Shown: positions 39,456-48,589 of the stretch, in pieces | How positions within the stretch are numbered: the stretch's first letter is position 1 | Layout: the number at the start of each line of letters is the position of its first letter | DNA from: Aureimonas frigidaquae | GTDB taxonomy: Bacteria; Pseudomonadota; Alphaproteobacteria; Rhizobiales; Rhizobiaceae | Assembly: GCF_001463905.1 (NCBI RefSeq) | Contig: NZ_BBWR01000008.1 | Coordinates: 124,001-188,000, forward strand | Direction: 5' to 3' | DNA length: 64,000 bases | Translations under genes and position numbers: made by a program | Notes under the pieces: model-generated | Told to the model about the DNA's origin: nothing | Seen by the model: only the letters and a program-made list of their open reading frames with translations | Database searches by the model: none

Positions 39456-40838
39456 ATGACCATGTTGAAGGGTGCAGCCAGCGGGCAGGGGGCGAGCGGC
39501 CGGGACGAAAATGCCGCGGGCGCGCCGACACGCAGCGCCGCGCGCGGGGGGCGCATCACGCGGCTCGACGTCACGGACCTGCGTTTCCCGACGTCCCGCC
39601 AGCTCGACGGCTCGGACGCGATGAACCCGGCTCCCGACTATTCGGCGGCCTATGTCATCCTGGAGCTGGAGAACGGGCTGACCGGGCACGGCCTCAGCTT
39701 CACCATCGGCCGGGGGAACGAGATCGTCGTCGCGGCCGTCCGCTCGCTCTCTGCGCTCGTCGTGGGCGTGGAGTTCTCCACCATTACCGCCAATATGGGC
39801 GCTTTCTGGAAATCGCTGACCGGCGACAGCCAGCTGCGCTGGATCGGCCCGGACAAAGGGGCGGTCCACCTGGCGGCGGCGGCCATCGTCAACGCACTCT
39901 GGGACCTGTGGGCAAAGCAGGAGGGCAAGCCCGTCTGGAAGCTCGTCGCCGACATGACCCCGGAAGAGCTCGTCGCCTGCCTGGACTTCACCTTTGTCAC
40001 CGACGTCCTGTCGCCGGACGAGGCCTTGCGCATGTTGCAGGCGCAGGCGGCCGGCAAGGCCGAGCGGGTGCGCCTGCTCGAGGAGAAGGGCTTTCCTGCC
40101 TATACGACGGCGGCCGGCTGGCTCGGCTATGATGACGACAAGATCCGCCGGCTGATCCGAGAGGCGAGGGCCGAGGGGTTCGAGGCGTTCAAGCAGAAAG
40201 TCGGGGCGAGTGTCGAGGACGATCTGCGGCGCGGCCGCATCTTCCGCGAGGAGCTCGGTCCCGACCGCGTCCTGATGCTCGATGCGAACCAGATCTGGGA
40301 GGTGCCAGTTGCCATCGAGGCGATGGGCCGGCTCGCCGAGCTTGATCCCTACTGGATCGAGGAGCCGACCAGCCCGGACGATATTCTCGGCCACAAAGCG
40401 ATCCGGGACGCCATCGCTCCGATCCGGGTGGCGACCGGTGAGCAGGTCCAGAACCGGATCATGTTCAAGCAGATGTTCGCGGCAGGCGCGCTCGACGTAT
40501 GCCAGCTCGACGTCGCCCGGCTGGGCGGGCTCAACGAGGCGCTGCTCGTCATGCTGATGGCCGCCAAGTTCGACATTCCGGTCTGCCCGCATGGCGGTGG
40601 CGTCGGCCTGTGCGAATATATCCAGCATCTGTCCTTCATCGACTTCATCGCCATCAGCGGGGACAGCGAAGGGCGGTTCATCGAGCATGTCGCCCATCTG
40701 CACGAGCATTTCGAGAACCCGATCACCATGCGCAACGGGCGGTTCATGCTGCCCGCCGCGCCCGGTTTCTCCATCGAGATCAAGCCCGCCAGCCTTGCCG
40801 AACACCGCTTTCCGGACGGACCGGTCTGGCAATCGTGA
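39456..40838 (+). CDS. enolase superfamily, L-fuconate dehydratase-like
   Basis: Predicted to dehydrate L-fuconate (or a close 6-deoxyaldonate) to a 2-keto-3-deoxy acid. The FPTSRQLDGSDAMNP and SQLRWIGPDKG segments match fuconate dehydratases closely. Catalytic residues are present: the KxK in FKQKVGAS, metal ligands in LMLDANQ, IEEPTSPDD and ATGEQVQ, and the histidine in CPHGGGVGLCEY. At 460 residues it carries an N-terminal Ala/Gly-rich extension of about 33 residues before RITRLDVTD that I do not expect in the family. The start at 39456 has a GGGAGATAA ribosome site. Confidence 0.9.
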   Translation: MTMLKGAASGQGASGRDENAAGAPTRSAARGGRITRLDVTDLRFPTSRQLDGSDAMNPAPDYSAAYVILELENGLTGHGLSFTIGRGNEIVVAAVRSLSALVVGVEFSTITANMGAFWKSLTGDSQLRWIGPDKGAVHLAAAAIVNALWDLWAKQEGKPVWKLVADMTPEELVACLDFTFVTDVLSPDEALRMLQAQAAGKAERVRLLEEKGFPAYTTAAGWLGYDDDKIRRLIREARAEGFEAFKQKVGASVEDDLRRGRIFREELGPDRVLMLDANQIWEVPVAIEAMGRLAELDPYWIEEPTSPDDILGHKAIRDAIAPIRVATGEQVQNRIMFKQMFAAGALDVCQLDVARLGGLNEALLVMLMAAKFDIPVCPHGGGVGLCEYIQHLSFIDFIAISGDSEGRFIEHVAHLHEHFENPITMRNGRFMLPAAPGFSIEIKPASLAEHRFPDGPVWQS

Positions 40839-40897
40839 CCCCGTCGCCGCCGCGCTCGCGCGGCGGTTCCAAGGAACCGTCATCCACGAGGGACGCC

Positions 40898-42460
40898 ATG
40901 CCGTCAGCGATGCGATCTGAGACCCCGCAAACAGCCTCGCCGCTTCTCCGGATGCGCGGGATCCGCAAGACGTTCGGCCAGGCGGTCGCGCTCGCGGGCG
41001 TCGATCTCGACATCTATCCCGGCGAGGTGCATGCCCTGATGGGCGAAAACGGAGCCGGCAAGTCCACCCTGATGAAGGTCCTGTCCGGCGCGCATCAATG
41101 CTCCTCCGGCACGATCGAGGTGGAGGGGCGGGAGGTGGCGATCCGTGGGCCGGCGGATTCGCAGGCCATCGGCATCTCCATCATCTACCAGGAGCTCGCC
41201 CTCGCGCCGAACCTGACGGTCGCCGACAACATGCTGCTCGGTCGCGAGCGGTCCCGCCATGGGTTCCTGGACCGCAAGGCGGGCATTTCGGCCTGCCGGT
41301 CGGTCCTCGACAAGCTGGGCGTGGACTTTCAGCCGACGGACAAGGTCAGCACGCTGTCGCTCGCGCAGCGCCAGCAGGTCGAGATTGCCCGCGCCCTTCT
41401 GGCGGATTGCCGGATCCTCGTCATGGACGAGCCCACCACATCACTGTCGGCGCGTGAGAGCGAGCGCCTCTTTGCGGTCGTCAACCGCCTGCGGTCCGAG
41501 GGGCTCGCCATCATCTATATCAGCCACCGCATGGATGAAGTCTATGCGCTGGCCGATCGCGTCACCGTGTTGCGGGACGGGCGATACATCGGATCGATTC
41601 TTCGCTCCGAACTGACCGAGGAGCGCCTTGTGCGCATGATGGTCGGCCGGGATCTGACGAGCTTCTACCAGAAGGATCGTGCGCTGGAGCGCCATGCCGG
41701 TTCGGTCCTCTTGTCCGTCAACGACCTGCGCGACGGGGCAAAGGTGCGGGGCGTATCCTTCGAGCTGCGCCGTGGGGAGGTGCTCGGCCTCGGCGGCATC
41801 GTGGGTGCCGGACGCACCGAACTTGCCAGGCTGATCTACGGCATGGAGCGACGTGTCGGTGGCACGCTTGCGATCGAGGGCAGGGACGTCGCCATCGCCT
41901 CGCCGCTCGACGCCATCCGGGCGGGCATCGTCTACCTGACCGAAGACCGCAAGCATGACGGGCTTTTCCTCGACATGAGCGCGTCTTCCAACGTGAACAC
42001 CGTGGCGATCGGGCTCGACAGCCGGCCGTTCGGCTTTTTGAATGCGCAGAAGGCCCGGGCGCGGACCGACAAGGCCATTGCCGATATGAGCATCGCTTTG
42101 GCGCACCGGCAGGTGAAGGTCGGCACGCTGTCGGGCGGCAACCAGCAGAAGGTGCTCCTGGCGCGCCTTCTCCAGACCAAACCCAAGCTCATCATCCTGG
42201 ACGAGCCGACCCGCGGCGTCGATATCGGCGCCAAGTCCCAGATCTACGAAATGATCGAGGCGCTGGCGGAAAGCGGTGTCGGCATTCTCGTCATCTCCAG
42301 CGATCTTCCCGAACTGGTCGGTATCAGCGACCGCGTCGTCGTCATGCGGGATGGCCGCATCGAGGGCGAGGTTCGCGGCGATGACATCACCTCCGAGGCC
42401 ATCATCTCGATCGCGACGGGATCGACGGGGCGCGGCACCCTGCAAGAGGATACACCATGA
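40898..42460 (+). CDS. CUT2 sugar ABC transporter ATPase (RbsA-like)
   Basis: A 520-residue double ATPase. Domain 1 has GENGAGKST, a signature in LSLAQRQQVEIARALL, and LVMDEPTTSLS. Domain 2 has the CUT2-typical altered Walker A (GIVGAGRTELAR), LSGGNQQKVLLARLL, and LILDEPTRGVD. The start has a GAGGGACG ribosome site. Its stop overlaps the permease start as ATGA. It energises uptake of the sugar captured by the 37669-38589 binding protein. Confidence 0.93.
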   Translation: MPSAMRSETPQTASPLLRMRGIRKTFGQAVALAGVDLDIYPGEVHALMGENGAGKSTLMKVLSGAHQCSSGTIEVEGREVAIRGPADSQAIGISIIYQELALAPNLTVADNMLLGRERSRHGFLDRKAGISACRSVLDKLGVDFQPTDKVSTLSLAQRQQVEIARALLADCRILVMDEPTTSLSARESERLFAVVNRLRSEGLAIIYISHRMDEVYALADRVTVLRDGRYIGSILRSELTEERLVRMMVGRDLTSFYQKDRALERHAGSVLLSVNDLRDGAKVRGVSFELRRGEVLGLGGIVGAGRTELARLIYGMERRVGGTLAIEGRDVAIASPLDAIRAGIVYLTEDRKHDGLFLDMSASSNVNTVAIGLDSRPFGFLNAQKARARTDKAIADMSIALAHRQVKVGTLSGGNQQKVLLARLLQTKPKLIILDEPTRGVDIGAKSQIYEMIEALAESGVGILVISSDLPELVGISDRVVVMRDGRIEGEVRGDDITSEAIISIATGSTGRGTLQEDTP

Positions 42461-43485
42461 CGATCATCACCAACGATCAGCCTGTGGCCAAGCGTGGCAA
42501 GGCGCTGCGCGCGTCCTTCCAGGCGCTCGGCATGCTGCCGATCCTGATTCTGATCGGCATCGCCTTCCAGATCATGAGCGGCTACGTGCAGTCGGGGAAC
42601 CTCGTCGACGCCTGGTCGACGGGGCGGTTCCTCAGCGTGCAGAACCTGTCCATCGTCCTGCAGCAGGTGTCGATCAACACCGTGCTGGCTGCGGGCATGA
42701 CCTTCGTCATCCTGACCGGCGGCATCGATCTGTCCGTCGGCTCGATCCTGGCGGCATCGGCCGTCGTGGCCGTGATGGTCTCCCTCAACCCCGATATGGC
42801 CTATCTCGGCGTACCCGCCGCGCTGGCCTTCGGGCTCGTCCTCGGCGGTATCAACGGCGCGCTGGTCGCCTTCGCCAAGCTGCCACCCTTCATCGTCACC
42901 CTCGGCTCCCTGACGGCCGTACGCGGGCTGGCCCGCGTCATCGGCGACGACAAGACCGTCTTCAACCCCGATCTTTCCTATGCCTGGCTGAGCGGCGATG
43001 CTTTCTTCCGCATTTCCTGGCTGACCGTGATCGCCTTCTCGGTCATCCTCATCTCCTGGATTATCCTGCGCTTCACGGTCCTCGGCGTGCGCATCTATGC
43101 GGTGGGCGGCAACGAGGCGGCCGCCAAGCTGGCGGGCATCAAGGTCTGGGTGGTGCTGCTCTTCGTCTACTGCACCTCGGGCCTCCTGGCCGCCCTGGGC
43201 GGGGTCATGTCGACCACCCGCCTCCTGGCCGCCAACGGCCTGCAACTCGGCCAGTCCTACGAACTCGACGCCATCGCGGCGGTGATCCTGGGCGGCACGA
43301 GCTTCGTGGGCGGCGTCGGCACCATCTGGGGAACCCTCATCGGCGCCTTGATCATCGCCGTCCTGTCCAACGGGCTCATCCTGGTCGGCGTCTCCGATGT
43401 CTGGCAATACATCGTGAAGGGGCTCGTCATCATCTGCGCCGTCTCCCTCGACCGCTACCGCCTGAGCCGCACCAACGGCGGTTGA
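42457..43485 (+). CDS. CUT2 sugar ABC transporter permease (RbsC-like)
   Basis: A 342-residue inner-membrane permease of the BPD_transp_2 family with eight to ten hydrophobic segments. It has the conserved TGGIDLSVGS motif and the cytoplasmic coupling segment AVGGNEAAAKLAGIKV. A single permease paired with a double ATPase is the usual CUT2 arrangement. It is the last gene of the hyuA-led unit. Confidence 0.92.
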   Translation: MTIITNDQPVAKRGKALRASFQALGMLPILILIGIAFQIMSGYVQSGNLVDAWSTGRFLSVQNLSIVLQQVSINTVLAAGMTFVILTGGIDLSVGSILAASAVVAVMVSLNPDMAYLGVPAALAFGLVLGGINGALVAFAKLPPFIVTLGSLTAVRGLARVIGDDKTVFNPDLSYAWLSGDAFFRISWLTVIAFSVILISWIILRFTVLGVRIYAVGGNEAAAKLAGIKVWVVLLFVYCTSGLLAALGGVMSTTRLLAANGLQLGQSYELDAIAAVILGGTSFVGGVGTIWGTLIGALIIAVLSNGLILVGVSDVWQYIVKGLVIICAVSLDRYRLSRTNGG

Positions 43486-43921
43486 TACGCGGAGCGCAGC
43501 ACGGGCGACACGAAACATCCTGGCCGGCTCTGCGGGCCAGGATGAAGGTGCAAGAGCGCGGTGCTGGCGGCGTCCCGCATGATGGCAAGCGACGTCAACT
43601 GCATAGCGCTGGCAACCGGCTCGGTCCTTCATACGGACCTCGGCTGTAGCCGCCCTGATCGACGGCCTTCAGCACCATGCGAATGTCTTCGACAGACCGG
43701 GCAATCTGCGCCTCTTGCGCGTCGGATGCAGCCATGTCCAGCCGGATCACAGCTTCGCCGTCCCCGACGGCTCTCATGGCTTCTCGATGGCTGCGCGGCG
43801 CAGAGGCGAACAGTCACAAAGCGGTTCGGCTGTGTCCAGCAGAAGCGCGGCTCGGTCTGGCTCAATTCGTGCGGGAGCTGTTCGCCGGAAGCGCACAAAA
43901 CCAGCTCAATTCCTGGTTTTG
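43486..43921. other. gene-poor gap with hairpin before tRNA-Thr
   Basis: 436 bases without a confident gene. A minus-strand frame at 43595-43777 encodes 60 residues with a plausible helical segment (ASDAQEAQIARSVEDIRMVL), but there is no clear ribosome site or recognised domain. A strong hairpin (43516-43544) lies at the left end. No integrase, attachment repeat or insertion sequence was found despite the adjacent tRNA. Confidence 0.5.
43516..43544 (+). terminator. terminator-like hairpin after the CUT2 permease
   Basis: A perfect 10-bp inverted repeat, CATCCTGGCC and GGCCAGGATG, around a 9-base loop starts 30 bases after the permease stop. No T tract follows. It probably marks the end of the hyuA-led transcript. 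Confidence 0.6.
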
Positions 43922-43997
43922 TGGTGCCGCTTGCGTGACTCGAACACGCGACCCCATCATTACGAATGATGTGCTCTACCAACTGAGCTAAAGCGGC
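43922..43997 (-). tRNA. tRNA-Thr (anticodon CGT)
   Basis: The minus strand folds as a 76-base cloverleaf: acceptor GCCGCTT/AAGCGGC, D arm GCTC-AGTTGGTA-GAGC, anticodon stem CATCA/TGATG with loop TTCGTAA (anticodon CGT, codon ACG), T arm GCGTG-TTCGAGT-CACGC, and an encoded 3' CCA at 43922-43924. All stems pair fully. Confidence 0.97.
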
Positions 43998-44021
43998 TTT
44001 ATTCCTTGCGGGAACGGCGCC

Positions 44022-44050
44022 CTGATACAAGCTCCTGCCGGTTTGTACAA
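44022..44050 (-). promoter_or_regulatory. possible promoter of tRNA-Thr
   Basis: On the minus strand TTGTAC (44050-44045) and TATCAG (44027-44022) are separated by 17 bases. The -10 ends 24 bases before the tRNA 5' end. Matches to consensus are partial. Confidence 0.35.
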
Positions 44051-44075
44051 GCCGGATTTCATCGAAAGGCGTTTT

Positions 44076-45047
44076 TTATCCGCGGCTCGAACACAGGCTT
44101 GCGCGGGCCTCTGTGTATTCCTGGATCAGGCGCTCAACGCGCTGGGCTGCGGGGACGATGGCGTCCACCGCGCCGATGCCCTGGCCGGCGCCCCATATGT
44201 CCTTCCAGGCCTTGGCCTTGTCACCGGCGGCCGCGCCGAAGTCCATCTTGGTCTTGTCGGCCTGTGGCAGGGCGTCCGGGTCCAGGCCGGCGGCGAGGAT
44301 GGAGGCGCGCAGATAGTTGCCCGAGACGCCGGTGAAATAGTTCGAGCTGACGATATCCTCCGCATGCCCGTCCACGATGGCCTGGCGGTAGGCGTCCGAG
44401 GCGTTGGCTTCCGGCGTGGCGATGAAGGGGGAGCCGATATAGGCGCCGTCGGCGCCCATGGCCTCGGCGGCCAGGATGGCCCGGCCCGTGGCGATGGCGC
44501 CCGACAGGAAAAGCGGACCGTGGAACCAGCGCCGGATCTCCTGGACGAGCGCGAAGGGGGACAGTGCGCCGGCATGGCCGCCCGCACCGGCAGCCACGGC
44601 GATCAGCCCGTCGGCGCCTTTTTCGATGGCCTTGTGCGCAAAGCGGTCGTTGATGACATCGTGCAGCACGATGCCGCCATAGGAATGCACCGCGGCGTTC
44701 ACCTCCTCCACCGCGCCGAGCGAGGTGATGACGATGGGCACCCTGTGCCGGACGCAGCACACCAGATCCTTGTCGAGCCGCGTGTTGGACCGGTGGACGA
44801 TCTGGTTCACCGCATAAGGGGCCGCCGGCCGGTCCGGATGGGCCGCGTCATGCGCCGCGATTCCCGCCGCCAACTCGTCGAGCCAGGCATCCAGCAATTC
44901 AGGGGGGCGGGCGTTCAGGGCCGGGAAGGCACCGACCATTCCGCTCGTCACCTGCGCCAGGACCAGCTTGGGATTGGACAGAATGAAAAGCGGCGCGGCG
45001 ATCGCGGGAAGACGGACGCGATCCTTCATGATGGTCGGCAGCGGCAT
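44076..45047 (-). CDS. nitronate monooxygenase family FMN enzyme
   Basis: A 323-residue TIM-barrel flavoprotein of the NMO/2-nitropropane dioxygenase family, which detoxifies alkyl nitronates such as propionate 3-nitronate. It has the N-terminal PAIAAPLFILSNP, the hallmark AGAGGHAGALSPF containing the catalytic histidine, and the FMN phosphate loop SGAIATGRAILAAEAMGADGAY (cited in part). Start ATG 45047 has an AGGA ribosome site. Relatives also include enoyl-ACP reductase-type FabK proteins, but the class I NMO motifs fit better. Confidence 0.87.
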   Translation of the reverse strand: MPLPTIMKDRVRLPAIAAPLFILSNPKLVLAQVTSGMVGAFPALNARPPELLDAWLDELAAGIAAHDAAHPDRPAAPYAVNQIVHRSNTRLDKDLVCCVRHRVPIVITSLGAVEEVNAAVHSYGGIVLHDVINDRFAHKAIEKGADGLIAVAAGAGGHAGALSPFALVQEIRRWFHGPLFLSGAIATGRAILAAEAMGADGAYIGSPFIATPEANASDAYRQAIVDGHAEDIVSSNYFTGVSGNYLRASILAAGLDPDALPQADKTKMDFGAAAGDKAKAWKDIWGAGQGIGAVDAIVPAAQRVERLIQEYTEARASLCSSRG

Positions 45048-45252
45048 CGTCGGTCCTATGATTGACGTTAACGTAAGCTGGCACCTACAGAAGCCGTTAT
45101 CGGGCGTGAAGGTCAAGACATTGCCATGCCGTCATGGCATCGAGATCGGGAACTGGCCGCCCGCGACAGGGTTGCAAAGGGGGGCCACAGGGGCGACATG
45201 GCAGGCATGTTCAGCATGCACCGACCCGCATGGGCGACAGATTGGGGGAAAG

Positions 45253-46266
45253 ATGGGCTTGGCTTCGGTTTTCCGTGGAATGGGTATGGGCTCGGCCGTG
45301 ACATGCGGCTTGCTCTTCGGCGCGCAGGGTGCTTTTGCGGCCAGTGACGAGGCCTGGGACGCGTTCCGCGCAGACGTTCAGGACAAGTGCCTGGCGCAGG
45401 GCGCGCAGACGCTGGAATCCCCCGCCATCGTGGTCGATCCCTTCGGGTCGGAATCCTACGGCATGGCCCTGATGACGGGCATGGAGAAGGACACGACCAA
45501 TGTGCGCTCGGTCCTGTGCGTCTATGACAAGCAGTCCAAGGCGGTGCAACTGTCCGGCCCGCTCGATCTGGCGACGAGCGTCGCGCCCGGCCGCGGGACG
45601 GAAGCGCGCCTTGCCGCCGGCGATCGGGGCACCGGCGCCGGCCGCGCCGCGCCTTTCGGCGGCCAGTGCAGCGAGGAGTGCGAGGCGACGCTCTCGCTGC
45701 TCGATCCGGCAGACCAGCGCAAGGTGACCGGCCTGCCGCAGGTGATCGCGCAGACCATTCTGGAAAAGCCCGAGCCCTCCGGCGTTGCCGATGTGGATGC
45801 CGTCCGCGATGTCGCCCTGTCCTTCAGCGAGCTCGTCGCCGGCACGCCGTCGGACGAGCTGACGGCGCCCGGCAGCACCGCGGTGACGGGCAAGCAGCCC
45901 TGCTCGGTTTACTATTACGGCTTCCTCAACGAGGGCGCGAAGCTTGTCGGCCGCCACACCTGCACCGTGGCGCAGCTCGAAGGCGGCGCATTGCTGGTCG
46001 AAAAGACGACCGGGGAGCGCCTGCGCGCGGAAATCCGCCCGCTGTCGGACGGCTTCTCCGCCTTTATCGGCCGCAACTACCTGGCCGAGCAGGAGGAGCG
46101 CGCCTATGACGCCGCCAACCCCACCAATGCCGGCAATGCCAATTTCGGCAATATGGTCGGCATGGCGACACAGCGCGGCAAGCGGCTCTATCTTTTCTCG
46201 TCCGAGCAGCGCGGCTTCGAGGCGGAGGATCCGACCTTCTTCCAGGCCCTCGTCGTAGGCGGTTGA
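45253..46266 (+). CDS. secreted protein of unknown function
   Basis: A 337-residue protein starting at ATG 45253 directly after a GGGGGAAAG ribosome site. A signal peptide (MGLASVFRG, hydrophobic core, GAFAASDEAW) predicts export. The mature protein has several cysteines (DKCLAQ, SVLCVYD, GGQCSEECEA, KQPCSVYYYG, RHTCTV) that probably form disulfides, and a late YLAEQEERAYDAANPTNAG segment. I recognise no domain. It is divergent from the NMO gene and upstream of the exonuclease gene on the same strand. Confidence 0.78.
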   Translation: MGLASVFRGMGMGSAVTCGLLFGAQGAFAASDEAWDAFRADVQDKCLAQGAQTLESPAIVVDPFGSESYGMALMTGMEKDTTNVRSVLCVYDKQSKAVQLSGPLDLATSVAPGRGTEARLAAGDRGTGAGRAAPFGGQCSEECEATLSLLDPADQRKVTGLPQVIAQTILEKPEPSGVADVDAVRDVALSFSELVAGTPSDELTAPGSTAVTGKQPCSVYYYGFLNEGAKLVGRHTCTVAQLEGGALLVEKTTGERLRAEIRPLSDGFSAFIGRNYLAEQEERAYDAANPTNAGNANFGNMVGMATQRGKRLYLFSSEQRGFEAEDPTFFQALVVGG

Positions 46267-46311
46267 TTCTGCTTGAATTGCGCCGCACGGAGGATCATTC
46301 TGTGCGGCGCA

Positions 46312-47133
46312 ATGGATGATCTTTTCCCGCCCGTTCCCCAAACCCTGTCGCTCTTTGCCGCCGCGCCCGACATGATCGTCCGGGTGATCGATACCGAGAC
46401 GGCCGGCCAGCCGCGTGCTCAGGACGATGCGGTGATCGAGATCGGCTCGGTCGATCTCGATCTGTCGACGGGGCGGATCTTCAACCCCATGCAGAGCTTC
46501 GTCGATCCGGCCGGCATTCCGATCAACGAACATGCGCGGCGGGTGCACCGGATCACCGACGAGATGCTGGCCGGCGCGCCGCGCTTTGCCGATGCCGCTC
46601 CCGCCTTCACGCAAGGCATCGGGACCTATGCTGCCCAGCGCGCCAGCTTCGATCGTGACCGCCTGCGCTTCACCGGCCGCTGGCTTTGCACCTACAAGCT
46701 CGCCTTGCGGGCCTTTCCGGCGGTGCGGTCCCACGGGCTCCAGTCGCTGGTGAAGTATCTGCCGCTCGACCTGACGGAGGTGAGCGGCCAGCTAGAAGGC
46801 CTGCACCCGCACCGCGCCCTCTATGACGCGCTCTGCACGGCCGTGCTCCTGCGCCGCATCGCGGGCGAGCTCGGCCCCCGCTGCCAGGATGGCGCGGATT
46901 TCCTGGAGCGGGCCGAGCGCGTGTCGACCGAGCCTGCCTTGTTGGCGAAGTTCCGTTTCGGCAAGCACAAGGGTAGCCGCCTGGGTGAGGTGCCGACCGA
47001 TTACCTGGAATGGGTTACCGGCCAGCCCAACATGGATGCCGATGTCGCCTTTACCGCCCGCTATCACCTGAAGCGCCGCCGGGCCGAGATGATCGCCCGC
47101 ATGACGCGGGGCCCGGTGGTCGCGGCGCTGTGA
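46312..47133 (+). CDS. DEDDh 3'-5' exonuclease, ExoX/DnaQ-like
   Basis: A 273-residue protein with an N-terminal DnaQ-like exonuclease domain: IDTETAG (Asp and Glu metal ligands), a second-Exo region around EHARRVHRITDEML, and the terminal HRALYDA motif of the DEDDh class. A C-terminal FRFGKHKGSRLGEVPTDYLEWV segment is the small putative quorum-sensing-regulated-type domain (DUF3820-like) often fused to such exonucleases. Start uncertain: ATG 46312 lacks a close ribosome site, and a GGAGG lies 19 bases upstream. Confidence 0.87.
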   Translation: MDDLFPPVPQTLSLFAAAPDMIVRVIDTETAGQPRAQDDAVIEIGSVDLDLSTGRIFNPMQSFVDPAGIPINEHARRVHRITDEMLAGAPRFADAAPAFTQGIGTYAAQRASFDRDRLRFTGRWLCTYKLALRAFPAVRSHGLQSLVKYLPLDLTEVSGQLEGLHPHRALYDALCTAVLLRRIAGELGPRCQDGADFLERAERVSTEPALLAKFRFGKHKGSRLGEVPTDYLEWVTGQPNMDADVAFTARYHLKRRRAEMIARMTRGPVVAAL

Positions 47134-47164
47134 CCGGATTGGCCGGCAGCGCCGCGTTGCGCGC

Positions 47165-48571
47165 CTACCGGGCGTGGGTCGGCATGGACGGCGCCGTGCG
47201 GCTGCGATAGCGCCCATCGCCCTTGGCGCCCACAAGTTGGCCGTCCTCTACCATGCATTTGCCGCCCAAGATGACGGTCGTCGGCCAGCCTTTGATCTCG
47301 AGGCCTTCGTAGGGGGTGTAATCCGCCCCGTCGTGAAGCTCCGCATGGCGGATGGTGCGCGTCTCGTTCGGGTCCCATATGGCGATGTCGGCATCCTTGC
47401 CGACGGTGATCGAACCCTTCTTCTCCAGGCCATAGACCCGCGCGTGGTTCGTGGCGATCAGCGCGACGAAGCGGGGCAGGTCGATCCGGCCCGTCATCAC
47501 CCCTTCCGAAAACAGGATCGGCAGACGCGTCTCGACGCCCGGAATCCCGTTCGGAATGTGCCGGAAGCTCAAGCGCCCCTTCGGGTTCAGCTTGCCCTTG
47601 TCATCTTCGTAGCGGAAGGGGCAATGGTCCGAGGAGTAGAGGTCGAACAACCCCGTTTCCAGGCCGCGCCAGCAATTGGCCTGCTCCTCCACCGTGCGGG
47701 GTGGTGGCGAGCAGACGAACTTGGCGCCCTCCCAATCCATTCCGTCGAGATCGTCCGCCGTCAGCGTCAGATATTGCGGGCATGTCTCGCCGATCACCTT
47801 CAGGCCCCGCGCGCGTGCCGCGCGGATTTCCTCGATGGCCGCGCCGTTGGACACGTGGACGATGACCACCGGCACATCCACCACCTCGGCGAGCGACAGG
47901 GCACGATGGGTCGCCTCCCGCTCCACGACGACGGGGCGCGTCGTGGCGTGGGCTTTGGGCGCGACGGTCCCGGCCTCTTCGTGGCGGCCGATCAGGTAGC
48001 GGATTGCATCCTCGTTCTCGCAATGGACCATGACGAGCGCGCCGGTGCGGCGCGCGACATCCATGGTTTCCAGGATCTGCGCATCGTTCAGCCGCAGCCC
48101 CTCATAGGTCATGAAGACCTTGAAGGAGGAGTAGCCGTCCGCGACGAGGGCAGGGAGTTCCTGCCCCAGCACGGCAGGTGTCGGGTCCGAGACGATGAGG
48201 TGGAAGGAGACGTCGGTGTAGCAATTGCCCTCCGCAAGGGCATGATACTGCGTCAGCGCCTCACGCAGGGAGCTGCCCTTTTCCTGCAGGCAGAAGGGCA
48301 TGACCGTCGTGTTGCCGCCGAATAGCGCCGACAGCGTCCCGCTCTCGAAGCCGTCGGCCATGACGATGCCGTCGCCGGAAGGCTGCGCCAGATGGACATG
48401 GCTGTCGATGCCACCCGGCAGGACCAGCCGGCCGGCCGCGTCGATGACCTTGGCCGCCTCACCCAGCGCTTCGCCCACCTGGACGATGCGTCCGTCGCGG
48501 ATGGCGACGTCCGCCTTGAAGACATCGGACGCCGTGGCGACCGTTCCGTTGCGGATGACCATATCGAACAT
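47165..48571 (-). CDS. dihydropyrimidinase/hydantoinase
   Basis: A 468-residue cyclic amidohydrolase with a binuclear metal site: GGIDSHVHLAQP, the lysine that is carboxylated in SSFKVFMTY, histidine in VMVHCENED, another in VVIVHVSNG, and the aspartate in YSSDHCPF. It should open dihydropyrimidine, hydantoin or allantoin-like rings. As the last gene of the sigma-54-linked minus-strand operon it fits ureide catabolism. Dihydropyrimidinase is the closest reading; allantoinase is possible but the motifs fit less well. Confidence 0.9.
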   Translation of the reverse strand: MFDMVIRNGTVATASDVFKADVAIRDGRIVQVGEALGEAAKVIDAAGRLVLPGGIDSHVHLAQPSGDGIVMADGFESGTLSALFGGNTTVMPFCLQEKGSSLREALTQYHALAEGNCYTDVSFHLIVSDPTPAVLGQELPALVADGYSSFKVFMTYEGLRLNDAQILETMDVARRTGALVMVHCENEDAIRYLIGRHEEAGTVAPKAHATTRPVVVEREATHRALSLAEVVDVPVVIVHVSNGAAIEEIRAARARGLKVIGETCPQYLTLTADDLDGMDWEGAKFVCSPPPRTVEEQANCWRGLETGLFDLYSSDHCPFRYEDDKGKLNPKGRLSFRHIPNGIPGVETRLPILFSEGVMTGRIDLPRFVALIATNHARVYGLEKKGSITVGKDADIAIWDPNETRTIRHAELHDGADYTPYEGLEIKGWPTTVILGGKCMVEDGQLVGAKGDGRYRSRTAPSMPTHAR

Positions 48572-48589
48572 GAAGAACTTCCGTGCGGG

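Noticed and set aside
35923-39531. A 1202-residue open frame on the minus strand
   Set aside because: It is antisense to hyuB, the sugar-binding protein and the SDR gene, has no domain motifs, and is rich in Arg/His/Gly/Asp as expected of a shadow frame in high-GC DNA.
43595-43777. A 60-residue minus-strand gene
   Set aside because: No ribosome site, no recognised domain, and its composition does not clearly exceed that of chance frames; noted in the gap entry only.
43486-43997. Genomic island integrated at tRNA-Thr
   Set aside because: No integrase, transposase or repeat of the tRNA 3' end was seen within the window.
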